From: Prionace glauca
Taxonomy: Eukaryota > Chordata > Chondrichthyes > Carcharhiniformes > Carcharhinidae
NCBI GenBank assembly: GCA_037974335.1
Contig: CM075760.1
Coordinates: forward strand, 46,148,138-46,212,137
Direction of reading: 5' to 3'
Length of the DNA: 64,000 bases
The number at the start of each line of letters is the position of its first letter. The first letter of the stretch is position 1. The translations under genes and the position numbers were made by a program. Shown here in pieces: positions 21,560 to 32,959 of the stretch. A model generated the notes under the pieces. It was not told where the DNA came from. It saw nothing but the letters and a program-made list of their open reading frames with translations, and did no database searches.

Positions 21560-22100
21560 AGGAAATGGAATTAGATTACTTTATTTATCCCGGGAATCTC
21601 ATTGTTTTCTTTTCCCTGTTCTCCTTTATAAACTGTTCATTCATTCTCATGTCTAATTTTCAATGTATATCTCCTGTTAAATTCAGGACACTCAGTAACA
21701 GATCTCCATAACTATTTTCACACCTGATCCTTATTGGTATTCCTTGGAGAGTCCATGTCAGAAAGCACTGAAGGTGTTTTCTTGATAATCAGTTCATTTT
21801 GAACTATTTGCCACTAACCCTTATTGAAGAATGTTCTGACTGATCTGGAGGAACATTCCCCTGTCAATGGTTGTTTCCACAGATGGTGCCTGATCTGTAA
21901 ACTGTGAATGCTGCTGTTTAAGATCTGGGATGTAATTTCCAATCTTTGCTTATTTACAGTGGAAATGTTTAGTAAATCATGAGCTTAACTCAGTTTCTCA
22001 ACGTGTTTGGCGGTGTTTTGAGAATTGGGATAGTCATCGGTGTGTATGTCCATTCAAATTCACATTTAAATTTTACTTTCATCATTCACCTGCCGTTTGT
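21560..22100 (-). other. C4-TM1 intron, unique part
   Basis: Unique intronic sequence between TM1 and a long TG tract. Nothing further is recognised. Confidence 0.4.
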
Positions 22101-22107
22101 ATTAAAG

Positions 22108-22210
22108 ATTGTATGTGTGTGTGTGTGCGCGTCTGTGTGTGTGTGTGTCTGTGAGTCTGTGTGTGTGTGTGTGTATGTGCGTCAGTGCGTGTGTGTGTGT
22201 GTGTCTGTGA

Positions 22211-22270
<60 letters not shown>
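22108..22270 (+). repeat. (TG)n microsatellite
   Basis: A TG dinucleotide tract with a few interruptions (cgcg, tctgtgag), including a nearly pure run at about 22215-22268. Within the intron between C4 and TM1; read as CA on the coding strand. The open frames over it are repeat artefacts. Confidence 0.98.
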
Positions 22271-22271
<1 letters not shown>

Positions 22272-22289
22272 CACTTCCTGAGCTGCATT

Positions 22290-23760
22290 AATTTTTGGTC
22301 CTGAGTTAATCTGTGTGTATGAGGGATAATGAACATGTTCATTTGCCTGTGTTTGTTGATTTGTGTAGTTGTGTGTCTGTGTGTATAATTTATTCTTCAG
22401 ATATTGTGGATATATGACTATTATTGTGTGAAGTCTCTGTATATTTATTAATGCCACTCTTAACGTGTGCACGTGTTTCTGCCTGTTTCAATGTGTTAAT
22501 TTGTGTCACTCGAATAATGTTTCCTTCCCTTTCTTTGTGTGTCTGTTCCTCCGTGCGTTTGTGTGTGTATCTGTTGACATATTAGTGCATGTAAATTCGT
22601 GTTGGTAGTTATTTATAACAATGTGTCAGTGTATGGCTGTGTTTCCATGTGTAGTATTGTGTGCTGTGGTGTTCTGTTCTGAAGGAGCGTGTGAATGTTT
22701 GCATCCACATGTTTGTGTGAAAATATTTTGCTCTCTGTTCCTCTATAAGCAGTGTGTTAATATTGTTATATCTATTTCCCTGTATAAGTGATAATGTGTA
22801 TAACATTGTGGGTCTCTATATCTGTATTCATTTCAGCGTGAACGTGTGAGAACATGCATTTGTTTGAGTGTGTGCATCTATTTGTGTATGTTTTGGACCT
22901 GCATAAATGTTATCTGTCCGTATTGTGTGTATGCATGTACGTGTTTGTGTTTGTGTCCGTGTACCTAGTCCGTATGTTTAGGTAAGTGTGTACTTGTGTG
23001 TTTGTGTGTGTTTCTGCGGGCGTTTGTACATATCTGATAATTTGTGTGCATGTTTTGTTTTGTGCCTTCTTGTACAAGTCCGTGCCTGTGTGTGCAGGTG
23101 TGGGTGTATGCCCCCTTGTGCATGCATGTGTGCGTGTATATGTGTGTGCATGTGTGTGTGTGTGTGCATGGTGCGTGTGGGACAGAGAGAGAGCGAGAGA
23201 GAAAGAGAGAGTATTTGTGTATGCACGCATTTTTGTTTGTATATGTATAGTCCATTAGTGTATTCGAGGGAGCGTGCTTGTTTGAGTTCGTTTGTGCGTA
23301 TATTGTGTGTTCTTCTGATCCGTGTATGTGCATTTGTATTTATGAATGTATCTGTGTTTTTGTTGTGTATGTATTTGTGCGTATTGTGTATTTGTGAGAT
23401 TCTGTGTCTGTATTTGAATGTGCCTGTCTATATTTCTGTGTGTGGGACTATGTGTATGCGTTTGTGTGTTATATTAACATTCTGTATTCGTGTGCATATG
23501 TATGAGTATGTGTATTTGTGCAATTGTGTCCACGTTTCTGTGTGTGCGTGTGTGTGTGTATGTGTGTGAGTGTGTAGTGTGTCTGTATGTGTGAATGTGT
23601 GTGTGAGTGTGTGAGTGTGTGTATGTGTGTGTGAGTGTGTAGTGTGTGTATGTATGTGTGTGTGTGTGTGAGTGTGTAGTGTGTGTATGTGTGTGTGAGT
23701 GTGTGTATGTGTGTGTGAGTGTGTGTGTGAGTGTGGGTGTGGACGCCTATGTATGTATGT
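22290..23760 (+). repeat. GT-rich degenerate simple-sequence region
   Basis: About 1.5 kb of imperfect tgtgtgt-rich sequence, including a gagagagcgagagagaaag patch near 23180 and a regular gtgtgtatgtgtgtgagtgt array at about 23540-23740. On the transcribed strand it reads ACACAC. It has no coding capacity. It makes the C4-TM1 intron unusually repetitive. Confidence 0.95.
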
Positions 23761-23769
23761 ATAATTGTG

Positions 23770-24840
23770 ACAGTTTTGGGCAGCATTATCAGTGTGTGTA
23801 TTTTTTTAACTATTGCTCCAAGTTTCACCGACCATAGTGAAGTGAATATGATCCAGACAACCCGAATAATGGAACATATTTTCAATGCTTTGCTGGAGAA
23901 ATGTATTTTATGTGAGGGGCACGGTGATATCAGGAGAGAGAATGAAATAATTCATTGATGTATCTCAGAGAGCTCAGGGACAGAACAGTTAAAACCTGGG
24001 GAGGAATCTATGACTTGTTTAAATTTGTATTCTGGGAAATCAATGCCAGCACATGGTTAACAGGAACAAGAGTGTTGAGACATTTTAAATTATGTTGCAT
24101 TAGTTTATATATATATTTCAATGATTAAGATAATGATACTTCAAAATCTGTAGCAAGTAAACCGGAAACTAATTTGTACTGTTGGCAACTGGGTCCTTAT
24201 AGTAGAGACCTGTTCCCTTCCAAACACAGGAGAGGGAGGAGAGTGAGCTCAGAGTTTCCCTCTCCCTACCCGATGATACAATGTCACTGATGGTGTTAAC
24301 CACTGAGGAGGTACAGGTGAGTGGATTAAATAATGACATTCCTCCTCTTTTCATTGAGGACGTTTTGGGACATGGATTAACTACTGCTCCTCCCCTCTCT
24401 TTGCTGGGTTAGTGGGAATCCAGGATGTTAACAATTTCACTCTCCCTCAATCCGATGGGGGGAATATTTCTCCATGTTTTTTGTGTGTGACCCTCACTTC
24501 AGTTCCCAGTAGGTGCGGTGCAGTAGCTTAAAGAGGTGGTCAATGAGAGAAACAGGGCCCAGCGATCTAAATGTTGTGTTTGTGTGTCAGACATGTTAAA
24601 AATGTCGGAGTGTTTTCCCCTCAGCGGGAGGAAAGTCAGTGAAGATATTTTGCAGAATCCTGTAATGAATGTGCTCTACTCTATCCCTGACCCAGTGTCT
24701 ATCTCCGCTGGGAGCACTGGTTCAACAATGTTGGGTCCGAGACATGAAAATATCTGACTCAAAATCAAAGATATGGAAGTAAAACTGAAAAACAACCAAT
24801 TAAACAATTGGGTATTTCATTGATCGTTAGAGGAAAATGT
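23770..24840 (-). other. C4-TM1 intron, C4-proximal part
   Basis: Unique intronic sequence that also carries the 3' UTR of the secreted transcript next to C4. No further exon is recognised. Confidence 0.5.
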
Positions 24841-24841
24841 T

Positions 24842-24856
24842 TTTATTCTTTTTATT
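24842..24856 (-). promoter_or_regulatory. Polyadenylation signals, secreted IgM transcript
   Basis: AATAAA at 24856-24851 and again at 24847-24842 on the minus strand, only about 30-40 nt after the secreted stop codon. Cleavage here versus read-through to TM1 decides secreted or membrane IgM. Confidence 0.75.
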
Positions 24857-24883
24857 GTAGTTTTTAATGGAAGTGAGTGACTC

Positions 24884-25275
24884 TCATTGACATGAATTAA
24901 CAGTGTCCATCAGTGCAAGGGAAATGTTCACAAAACTGGGTTTACCGCTGGATTTGTCAACTGTTCTGTTGATGATCTTCAAGGGGATGGCTTCATGTCC
25001 CACCACACAGGAGTAAGAAGCGCCGCTGGACCATTCCTCTGCTGCAATGGATAACAGGCTGTACATGAAGAAGGAGCTATCGCCGTTCTCCGCCACCACC
25101 TCGGTGTTCCTGTAGTTCCCGGGATTCACCGGCTTGTCGTTGACGGTCCATTTGACGAAGATCTCTCGGGGGGAGAAACCTCTCACTAAGCAGCTGAGGG
25201 AGACGAAACTCTGAGCGGAGACGTCTTCTGCCGAGGGCAGGAGGACAGAGACGACCGGTTCCCGCGGATTTGGAT
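24884..25275 (-). CDS. IGHM: IgM constant domain 4 with secretory tail
   Basis: This exon encodes the last Ig C1-set domain and secreted tail, about 130 residues. The acceptor is cattttctgcag, phase 1. Domain landmarks are [16 protein letters not shown] and [11 protein letters not shown], with the canonical Cys-Trp-Cys core. The tail carries an NIS glycosylation sequon and ends NSCQ, with the penultimate Cys used for IgM polymerisation; an NRT sequon precedes it. The stop is TGA at 24886-24884. An internal donor (AGCG|gtaaac, after 24946) removes the tail and splices to TM1. The structure is the standard IgM last exon and there are no defects. Confidence 0.97.
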
Positions 25276-25449
25276 CTGCAGAAAATGTACAATAAATGTC
25301 AATAAACTGGAGAATTCTGGAGACAATGAAACCACAGGTTAAATCTCAGGAAAATGTGCTTCGCTTCTGATTTTAACTCTTCCCATTTTTGATTTGCAGC
25401 TTGGAGGGGAGGTGAACACAATTCTTTTCTCAAATAACTCAGGGGGGGG

Positions 25450-26070
25450 TGGACTGGAAAGATTCAGAAAGTTTACAGCACAGAATCAGGCCATTCGGCC
25501 CAACTGATCTACTTTTTCTTTTTGGTTTTCTGGTTTTTGATGCTCCACATCAGGCTCCTCCCTTCTTCTTCAATCTAAACCCAATAACATCGCCTTCAGT
25601 TCACTTTTCACTCATCAACACATCAAACTCCCCAGAAAAATATCAATCGGCCCGGAGTCGTTTAGTTCAGGAGAGTTCGCCTCTCATCCTCCTCCGCTCT
25701 AAGGAGAAAAGCCCCAGCTCCCTCAACCTTTCCTCATAAGACCTACCCTCCAAACCAGGCAGCATCCTGGTAAATCTCCTCTGCACTCTCTCCAATGCTT
25801 CCACATCCTTCTTATAGTGAGGTGACTAGAACTGCATACAATATTCCAAATGTGGTCTCACCAAGGCCCTGTACAGTTGCAGTATAACCCCACGGCTCTT
25901 AAACTCTAACCCCCTGTTAATAAACACTAACACACTTTAAGCATTCTTCACGGCTCTATCCACTTGAGTGGCAATCTTCAGAGATCTGTGGATATGAACC
26001 CCGGGATCTTTCTGTTCCTCCACATTGCTCAGAACCCTGCCATTGACCCTACATTTATTGCTTCAATCTC
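25450..26070 (-). mobile_element. CR1-like LINE fragment in the C3-C4 intron
   Basis: Plus-strand words complementary to the CR1 ORF2 end (aggcagcatcctggtaaatc; caaggccctgtacagttgca; ccgggatctttctgttcctc). Degraded and without an open frame. It occupies most of the intron between C4 and C3. Confidence 0.75.
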
Positions 26071-26079
26071 TCAGCTCAC

Positions 26080-26388
26080 CTGTTTCCTTGTGGATAGATG
26101 CTCTTAGAGGAGTCGGCAGATCCTGATGGTTCACCACGCACTCAAACACAGCCGCACTCAGCCAGGCTTGTGTGGAGATGCTTAATTTGCTGATCACGCT
26201 GTCACGATCCGCTCCGGGCTTTTCGGCAATCTCTGATTTCAAATACTTTCTGTCTCGGATCCAGGACACGTTAACTCCATCAGGAGCATGAGAAATGATG
26301 CAGGTTAAGGTCACGGTCGCCTCCAGTAAGACCTGTTCTATTGGTGGTGGCTGTATCTTCACTGTGGTATCAAGGCACGGGAGAGGAT
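26080..26388 (-). CDS. IGHM: IgM constant domain 3
   Basis: A 309-nt phase-1 exon giving about 103 residues: [13 protein letters not shown], then LTCIISH, the Trp in NVSWIRD (also an N-glycosylation sequon), and [11 protein letters not shown]. This is a typical Ig C1-set domain. The extra N-terminal cysteine in LPCLD could form an interchain bond. Acceptor ttctcattcacag, donor ACAG|gtgagc. It is open throughout and in phase with C2 and C4. Confidence 0.96.
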
Positions 26389-26399
26389 CTGTGAATGAG

Positions 26400-27295
26400 A
26401 AATGAAAATGAGCCCTAGTTCCCCTTCAGAAACAGGACAGCAGTCTTCAGCCTGAAGGAGACAAAGTCGCCGTCAACATATCAATCTCTAACTCTCGCCT
26501 TTCACCTTCCATGACGAATGGGAAACTAGCTTGTTCTATGGAATTATCCCCTGTATTAAATATTGGAGCAGCGGTAACATTTCCATGAATCAGAATTGGA
26601 GAATTCCCAAACAAACACACCATCCTGAACTCAGGGAAAAAGTACTGACCGTTGGTTTATAAATAGGGTGGATGCACTTTCTAATATTTTACCCCTGTGC
26701 TGTGACCTATGAAACATTCTCACACCTACTGTCTCTCCAAATTTTACCAGCTGTCTCAGGAACAAGCTGACATCAAGGCCACCTCACTCACTATATTGCT
26801 TCAAACCGAAAGGGGGCACTCTTTTAAGGGGAGGCTGTGGTATATGGTGTTGTCAATGGACTTATAACCTAGGGCAAGACTCTGGGGACACAGATTCGAA
26901 ACCCATCATTGCAAATATGAAATTTGAATTTTGTAAAAATCTATAATTCAAAGTTGAAATGGTTCTCATGAAGCTATTGCTGTAAAACCCCTCCTAGTTC
27001 ACAAATGTTCCTTACCAAAATCAACCTGCTGTCTTTATCTGGTCTGGCATGCATGTGACTCAAGATTCACAGCAACGGGAGTGACACTTCAGTGCCCTCA
27101 GGTTTGGGAAATAAATGCACATCTCAGGAAGGTAGAACAAAAAAATGTTTTCTGATGAAATTCTGAATGAGATATTGTCCTCATGCGGCAAACTACATGG
27201 CAATAACTTACAAGTTGTTCAATGCTTTGTACCAACTTGAATAGATCCCTAATTCTGATGAACATCAGAATGATATATGTTGTCCTGTGTTTGAG
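26400..27295 (-). other. C2-C3 intron
   Basis: About 0.9 kb. The part at about 26830-27115 resembles dispersed elasmobranch repeats (tcaatggacttataacctag; tcaagattcacagcaacggg). No extra exon seen. Confidence 0.5.
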
Positions 27296-27303
27296 TATCT
27301 TAC

Positions 27304-27615
27304 CCTGAGATGCGCTGATGTTCAGACTCCGAGTGTGTCCTTGGTGATTGACCTGGCAGGTATAGACCGCTTTGCTGAACCATTCCCCAGCGGAGACTGT
27401 CAGCCGACTGCTGGCCGAGAAGTTCCCGTTCACTTCACAGGGGGGAGAGGTGACAATTCCTGAATGCGTGGGTTCCCCATTCTTCAGCCAAATCACTTCC
27501 ATTGACCCTGGCTGGAAATCGCTGATTGAACAAACGATGATTGCGAATTTCCTGTGTGAGATTTCTTCACTGGAACTCACGGTGAGGATAACAGTTGGAG
27601 GGATACCATCATTAC
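27304..27615 (-). CDS. IGHM: IgM constant domain 2
   Basis: A 312-nt phase-1 exon, about 104 residues. It starts [11 protein letters not shown], with its first codon split with C1. Landmarks are [21 protein letters not shown] and [10 protein letters not shown], the usual Cys-Trp-Cys fold. Two N-glycosylation sequons (NFS, NIS) are present. An extra cysteine in TSPPCEVNG is a candidate for a heavy-heavy or intrasubunit bond. Acceptor gatggtcatccag, donor CAGG|gtaaga. Intact. Confidence 0.96.
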
Positions 27616-27639
27616 CTGGATGACCATCAGGAAAAAAAA

Positions 27640-28030
27640 AAGCAGATCAGTCATTTCCTGCAGAAGATGTGGATCAATTAAACGTTTGTCAACAGAGGGT
27701 AGAGAGAACGTGGAATGCCCTGCCTGCAGCAGTTGTGGACTCGCCAACTTTAAGGGCGTTCAAATGGTCAGTGGATAGGCATATGGATAACATTGGAATA
27801 GTTTAGGTTAGAGGGTCATGAGATTGGTTCCACTGGTCGGCGCAACATCGAGGGCCGAAGGGCCTGTACTGCGCTGTAATGGTCTATGTTCTATGTTCTA
27901 ACTCATTTGCAGTCAATAGACACTAACTGGACCAATCCAAAGGGCCGGATTGTGCACATCTATTTAAATGAGTTATAACCAAGGCCCTACATGTTAACCA
28001 CAGTGTTTCTGTTTTACCCAAGCTCCACAA
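27640..28030 (-). other. C1-C2 intron with a LINE tail
   Basis: About 27690-27900 is a plus-oriented CR1-type 3' end (gtggaatgccctgcctgcag ... gggccgaagggcctgtactg ... atgttctatgttcta). The rest is unique intron sequence. Confidence 0.65.
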
Positions 28031-28037
28031 CACTTAC

Positions 28038-28337
28038 ATCGCATTTTAACGCTCTTGACTGAGCTGCTGTGTTGAACCTCACAGTCAATTCTGTGGCATT
28101 CTCCCGCTGAGTCGCTGATGGTTAACTGGCTGCTCAGGGTGTAGGTTCCTTTTGTGTTTCTCACTGATGGGTAAGTCTTAAACCCACTGGGGACTGTTTG
28201 CCCATTTTTCTTCCAGGTTAGTTTGGAAACATCTGGAGAGTAATCCATCGCCAAACATCCGAAGGTGATGGAGCCGTCGGAGTTGTGTTGCTGACAGGAG
28301 GAGACCAGGCCATACAGAGTGGGCGCAGATGGTGTCG
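28038..28337 (-). CDS. IGHM: IgM constant domain 1
   Basis: A 300-nt phase-1 exon. Its first codon is completed by the last G of J, giving ATPSAPTLYGLVSSCQQHN, the conserved start of shark IgM C1. The domain core is ITFGCLAMDYSPDV, LTWKKNG and RIDCEVQH. Additional cysteines in SSCQQ, GECH and the C-terminal RC are candidates for light-chain and interchain bonds. Acceptor ctattctttcccag, donor CGAT|gtaagt. No defects. J ends 10.35 kb upstream. Confidence 0.97.
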
Positions 28338-28379
28338 CTGGGAAAGAATAGCCAATTGAACAAGTTAGACTCTTACTTA

Positions 28380-29340
28380 CGTTTATTTAGTCATCAAACA
28401 TATTGTTACAATTAGGTTTCTATATTAAATATAGGTCTTGGTGTTAAAGGGATGAAGGGATATGGGTAGTCGGTGTGATCAGGATAGTGATGAGCTCTGA
28501 CCAAAGTGAATGGCGGAGTAGGCTCCAAGGGCCGAATGGCCAACTCCAGCTTCTATTTTCTATGTTTCTATCTCGAACATTTATTAGAATTATGAACTTA
28601 TCCCTAATATTTCCCGATTAAATCTTTCATCCACCTTTGAGATGATGTTACTTCTATCATTTGGGAATTGTCATCTCTGTAGAAACTCATATCGCTGTCT
28701 CCACTTCTATCAAATTAGGAAGAAAAAAAAAACACATTCTGTTAGTCTCACAATGACATGTCATTCATTGGATTAACAGAGAACAGCAAAAATTTTCTCC
28801 ATTATTGCAGCAACTATTTATTTCTCAGCAACAGCAGTGTGTGATGAACCGCTGTTTATTTCTCAAACAACAACACTTTGTGATGAAGAAGTTCTCCCTT
28901 CATTCAGACTACCCATACACCTGATGAGGGAGCTCCAACAGCTTGTGATTCCAAATAAACCTGTTGGACTTTAACCAGGTGTTGTGGGAATCCTTACTGT
29001 GCCCACACCAACCTCACTCCGGCATCTCCACACTAGTTTTGGAAATTGCCTGTGTTCAAACTGATTGGTGCCCCTTCCTCTCTCCAACTCACTGCCTCTC
29101 ACTCCACAAAACGGAGATTAGTGACTTTGCTTCAAAAATACCTCCTGAATGAATACTTACTGAATGATCAGGAAACTCTAAATGTGATTATAAATTCAAA
29201 TAAATCCAACATTGACTCATTGACGGATCATACATTAATACCAATAGTTGCCCATTCGGGTCCTGAAGTCTCCTCCATCATTCATTGAGATTACAGATGA
29301 GCTGATTGTGGTGCTAGCTCTATTCTGAACCTCCTCACTC
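28380..29340 (-). other. J-C1 intron, C1-proximal part
   Basis: Contains a plus-oriented LINE/SINE tail at about 28440-28575 (gggccgaatggccaactcca). A minus-oriented piece of the gatgtggag repeat lies at about 28890-29040. Otherwise it is unique intron sequence. Confidence 0.55.
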
Positions 29341-29349
29341 CGCCATCCA

Positions 29350-30110
29350 TCACCCGCTCTCTGTCCATTTCCCCAGCTCTTTGCCCTTTCCCCTGGGTCT
29401 CTGCCTTTCACGGTGGCTCTTTTCCCCTTTTATCCGGCTCTCTGTATTTCCACCTGGCTCTCTACACTTCCCTCCAGCTCTGTGCCCTCTCCCCCGGCTC
29501 TCTGTTCTTTCCCTCACCCCCCCCCCCCCCCCCACGCTGTTCCTCAGCTCTCTGCCCTCTGTCCCTGCTCCCTCCCCTCTTCCTCCTTCCCCCCAGCTCT
29601 GAGATTTCCCCCTGACTCTCCTGCCCTTTCCCCTGGGCTCTCTGCCCTTTCCCTCGGCTCTCTGCCCTTTCTCCTGCCTCCCTGCCCTTTTTCGTGCCTT
29701 CCCGCCCTTTTTCCTGGTTCTCTCCCCTTTCCCTGGTCTTTCTACACTTTTCCCCATCTCTCTGCCCTTTCTTTCAGCTCTCTCCCCTTTCACTGGTCTC
29801 TCTGCCCTTTCCCCTGCTCCCTGTCCTTTCCCCTCTCACTGCCCTTTCCCCTGGCTTTCCGCCCTAATCCCCGGCTGTGTGCCCTTTCCCCCAACTCTCT
29901 GCTGCTTCCCCTGGCTCTCTGCCCTCCCCCCATCCCGCCTCTCTGCCCTTCCCCTAGCTCTCTGCTGTTTCCCTTGGCTCTCTGCCCTCCCCCCACCCCG
30001 GCTCTCTGCCCTTTCCCCCGCCTCCTGTTCTCCCCTGACTCTTTGCCATTGTCCTTGGCCCCGAGCCCCCAGGGATTCCCTCCAGCTCTCTGCACTCCCA
30101 GGGCAGCTCC
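29350..30110 (-). repeat. Purine-rich minisatellite in the J-C1 intron (switch-like)
   Basis: Imperfect repeats of about 20-25 bp read ggctctctgccctttcccct on the plus strand, so the coding (minus) strand is G- and A-rich (aggggaaagggcagagagc). Eight AGCT tetramers, an AID hotspot, lie within about 0.75 kb. The block sits roughly 1 kb upstream of C1. Composition, strand bias and position resemble a mammalian switch region, but function is not shown. The long proline/serine open frame on the plus strand is a repeat artefact. Confidence 0.9.
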
Positions 30111-30179
30111 AACCTTTGAACACCAAACTGCCACTTGAGATCTTTCTTCTCTCTCGTTGCAGACCCTCCCCACACAGAT

Positions 30180-32065
30180 TCAGTGAGTGTGAGTGAGAGA
30201 ATGTGAGTGTGTGAGGGTGAGTGATTAGATGAGTCAGAGTGGATGAGTGATGTGTGAAGGAAGGTGGGTAAGTGAGGGTGAGTGAGTGAAGTTCTTTGAG
30301 TGAGGATGAGTGATTGAGGGTGAGTAAGTGTGGGTGAGGGTGAGAGAGCGTGAATAAATGAGGGTGTGTGAGTGAAGGTGGCTGAATGTGAGCGAAGGTG
30401 GCTGGATGAGTGTAGGTAAGCAAGATTGAAAGAATGAGGGGGTGTGAGTGAGGATGTTGAAGGTTAGTGGAGGTGGATGAGTGAAAGTGAGTGAGATTGA
30501 GTGAATGAGAGTGAGGGAGTGAATGTAACTGTGTAAGTGAGGGGTGAGAGTGAGTGAGTCAGGGTGTGTTATTGAGGGTGGTGTGTGAGGGAGAATGAAT
30601 GTGGATGAGTGGGAGAGAGAGGGTGAGTGAGTGAAGGTGTTTGAATGAGGATGAGTGACTGAGGATTTGTGGGTTAGGGTGCGTGATGATGAGTGATGAT
30701 GAGTATGTGAGGGTACGTGAGTTTGAGTGAGTTTGAATGGGTGAGGTGTCATAAGTGAGAGAGAGACAGAGAGAGGGTCATTGAGCTTGAGTCTGTGGGG
30801 GTGAGTCTGTGTGATTGAGGGAGGGTAGGTGAGTGAGGGTGAGTGAGAGTGAGTGAGACTGGGTGAGTGAGGGTGGATTAGTGGGATGAGTGAGTGAGAG
30901 TGATTGAGACTGGGTGAGTCAGGATGGATTAGTGGGATGAGTGAATGAAGGTGAGTATGAATGTTGGTGACTGACTGAGGGTCTAAGTCAGTGAGTGAGG
31001 TTTAGTGAGTGAGGTTGAGTGAGTGATGGTGGATGAGTGTGGGTGGCTCAGTGACAGTGAGTTAATGAGGGCGCGTGAGGGTGAGTGCGTGACGGCGAGT
31101 GAATGTGAGTGAGTGAATGAATGTGGTTGCGTGACTGAGGGTGTGAGAGTGAGTGAATATGAGTGAGTCAGTGAGGGTGTGAGAATGAGTGAGGCAGGGT
31201 GTGTGATTGAGGTTGAACGAGTGAGGTTGAATGAGTGTTTGTGGGTGAGTGAGTGAGTGAGGATGGATGAGATTGAGTGAGATAATGAGTGTGTGAGGGC
31301 GTGAGGATTGATGAGTCAGGGCGTGTGTTTGAGTGAACGAGTGAGGTTGAATGAGTGCTTATGAGTGAATGAGTGAGGATGGTGAGAGTGAGTGAGCGAA
31401 TATGGTGAGTGAGTGAGTGAGTGTGTGAGGGTGAGTGACTCAGGGTGAAACAGGATCATTGAATGTGTGAGGGCGAGTGTGTGAGGGCGAGTGTGTGAGG
31501 GCGAGTGTGTGAGGGCGGGTGTGTGAGGGCGAGTGTGTGAGGGCGAGTGTGTGAGGGCGGGTGCGTGAGGGCGGGTGCGTGAGGGCCAGTGCGTGAGGGC
31601 AGTTGAGAATGTGTGATTAAGGGTGAGTGAGTAAGGGTGAGTGAGTGCGGATGAGTGAGTGTGAGGGAGTGTGTGGGAGGGTGGATGAGTGAGCAAGGGT
31701 GAGTGAGTGAGGGCGAGTGAGTAAGCATGAATGAGAATGAGTAAGTAAGGTGAGTGATTGTGGATGAGTGAGTGAGGGTGAGTGAATGAGGGAGAGTGAG
31801 TGAGAGAGTGTGCCAGAGAGGGAAGGTAGGTAAGATAAGGTGAGTGAGTGAAGATCTTTGAGTGAGGATGAGAGATTGAGGGTGAGTGAATGAGGGTGAG
31901 TGAGTGAGAGAGAGTGTGTCAGTGAGGGAAGGTGGGTAAGTGAGGGTGAGTGAGTGAAGTTATTTGAGTGAGGATGAGAGATTGAGGGTGAGTGAGTGAA
32001 GTTATTTGAGTGAGGATGAGAGATTGAGGGTGAGTGAGTGAGTGTGAGTGAGGGTGAGAGAGTCA
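30180..32065 (+). repeat. GTGAG minisatellite, about 1.9 kb
   Basis: Nearly continuous gagtgagggtgagtgagtga-type repeats. A more regular block of gagggcgagtgtgt units lies at about 31463-31600. The G-rich strand is the plus strand, so the coding strand is C-rich (CACTCACCCTCA), the opposite of the purine-rich block next to it. There is no real coding sequence. Confidence 0.97.
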
Positions 32066-32640
32066 GTGAGCTACCTCCTCCTCTCCCTCTTCATCGATCT
32101 TTTCCCGATTCTCTCCATTGATCAGCTTTCAGTAACAGGGCTGTGTAAAGTCAGGAATCAGTGTAGATCACCGGGCAGCTGCTTTAATGTTGGGGTCTTT
32201 CTTTCAGAAACACGGATCAGTGAACAAATAGACAGACTGAGGGAGCTGGAAGGGAAGCTTCCAGCAAAACTAGGGTCACACAGGAATCAAACACCAAGTT
32301 TACACCAGTATTGGGGAGCCAGGCGAACTTAGTCTCAGCCAGATCTCTTCTTATTGATTGTGTCTTTGTGTCCGGTGTAACACATGGAAATCCCTACTTC
32401 TGACCTCATGTTGGATGGAATGTGTCATTGATGAAGCAATAGAAGATTGTTGGTCCCAGAACAGTCCCCTGCCGAACTCCTGCAGTGATTTCTTAACTTA
32501 GATATTTAGATAACAACCATCACCATCTTGCTTTGTGCTAAATATGACTCCAAACAGAGAAGAATTTCCCACTGAAACTTATTCACATGAGTTTTACTCG
32601 GACTCCTCGATCCCACCCTCATTCAAATGTTACCGGGGGA
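32065..32640 (-). other. J-C1 intron, unique segment
   Basis: Unique sequence between two simple-repeat blocks. A few short LINE-like words occur (tcccctgccgaactcctgca near 32465). No exon recognised. Confidence 0.4.
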
Positions 32641-32644
32641 GGGG

Positions 32645-32945
32645 GGAGGGGTGGCCGAGGTGGCACAGTGATTAACGCTGCTGCCTCACAGTTCAATTCC
32701 CGATATGAGTCATTGTGTATGGAGTTAGTAAATTCACCCCGTGTCTGCTTGGGTTTCCTCCCACAGTCCAAAGAAGTTTGGGTTCAGGGGACTGACCGTG
32801 CTAAATTGCTCCTTCGTTTCAGGAGGACTAGTTAGAGTAAACACATGTGGTTATGGGGATAGGGCTTTGGTGGGATTCCTGTTGATGCGGACTCGATGGG
32901 CTGAATGGCCTCCTTCTGTACTGTAGGATTTCGTGATTCTATTCT
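32645..32945 (+). mobile_element. tRNA-headed shark SINE
   Basis: Head (aggtggcacagtgattaacg), body (cgtgtctgcttgggtttcct; ccacagtccaaagaagtttg) and tail (actcgatgggctgaatggcc). It is nearly full length. It is inserted in the J-C1 intron in the orientation opposite to the IgM transcript. Confidence 0.88.
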
Positions 32946-32959
32946 ATGATGTAAATGAC

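Noticed and set aside
22082-23885. Several open frames rich in Thr-His or Cys-Val
   Set aside because: They are translations of TG/CA simple repeats.
29413-30138. 241-codon proline/serine-rich open frame on the plus strand
   Set aside because: It lies entirely in a pyrimidine-rich minisatellite with open frames on both strands and has no domain.
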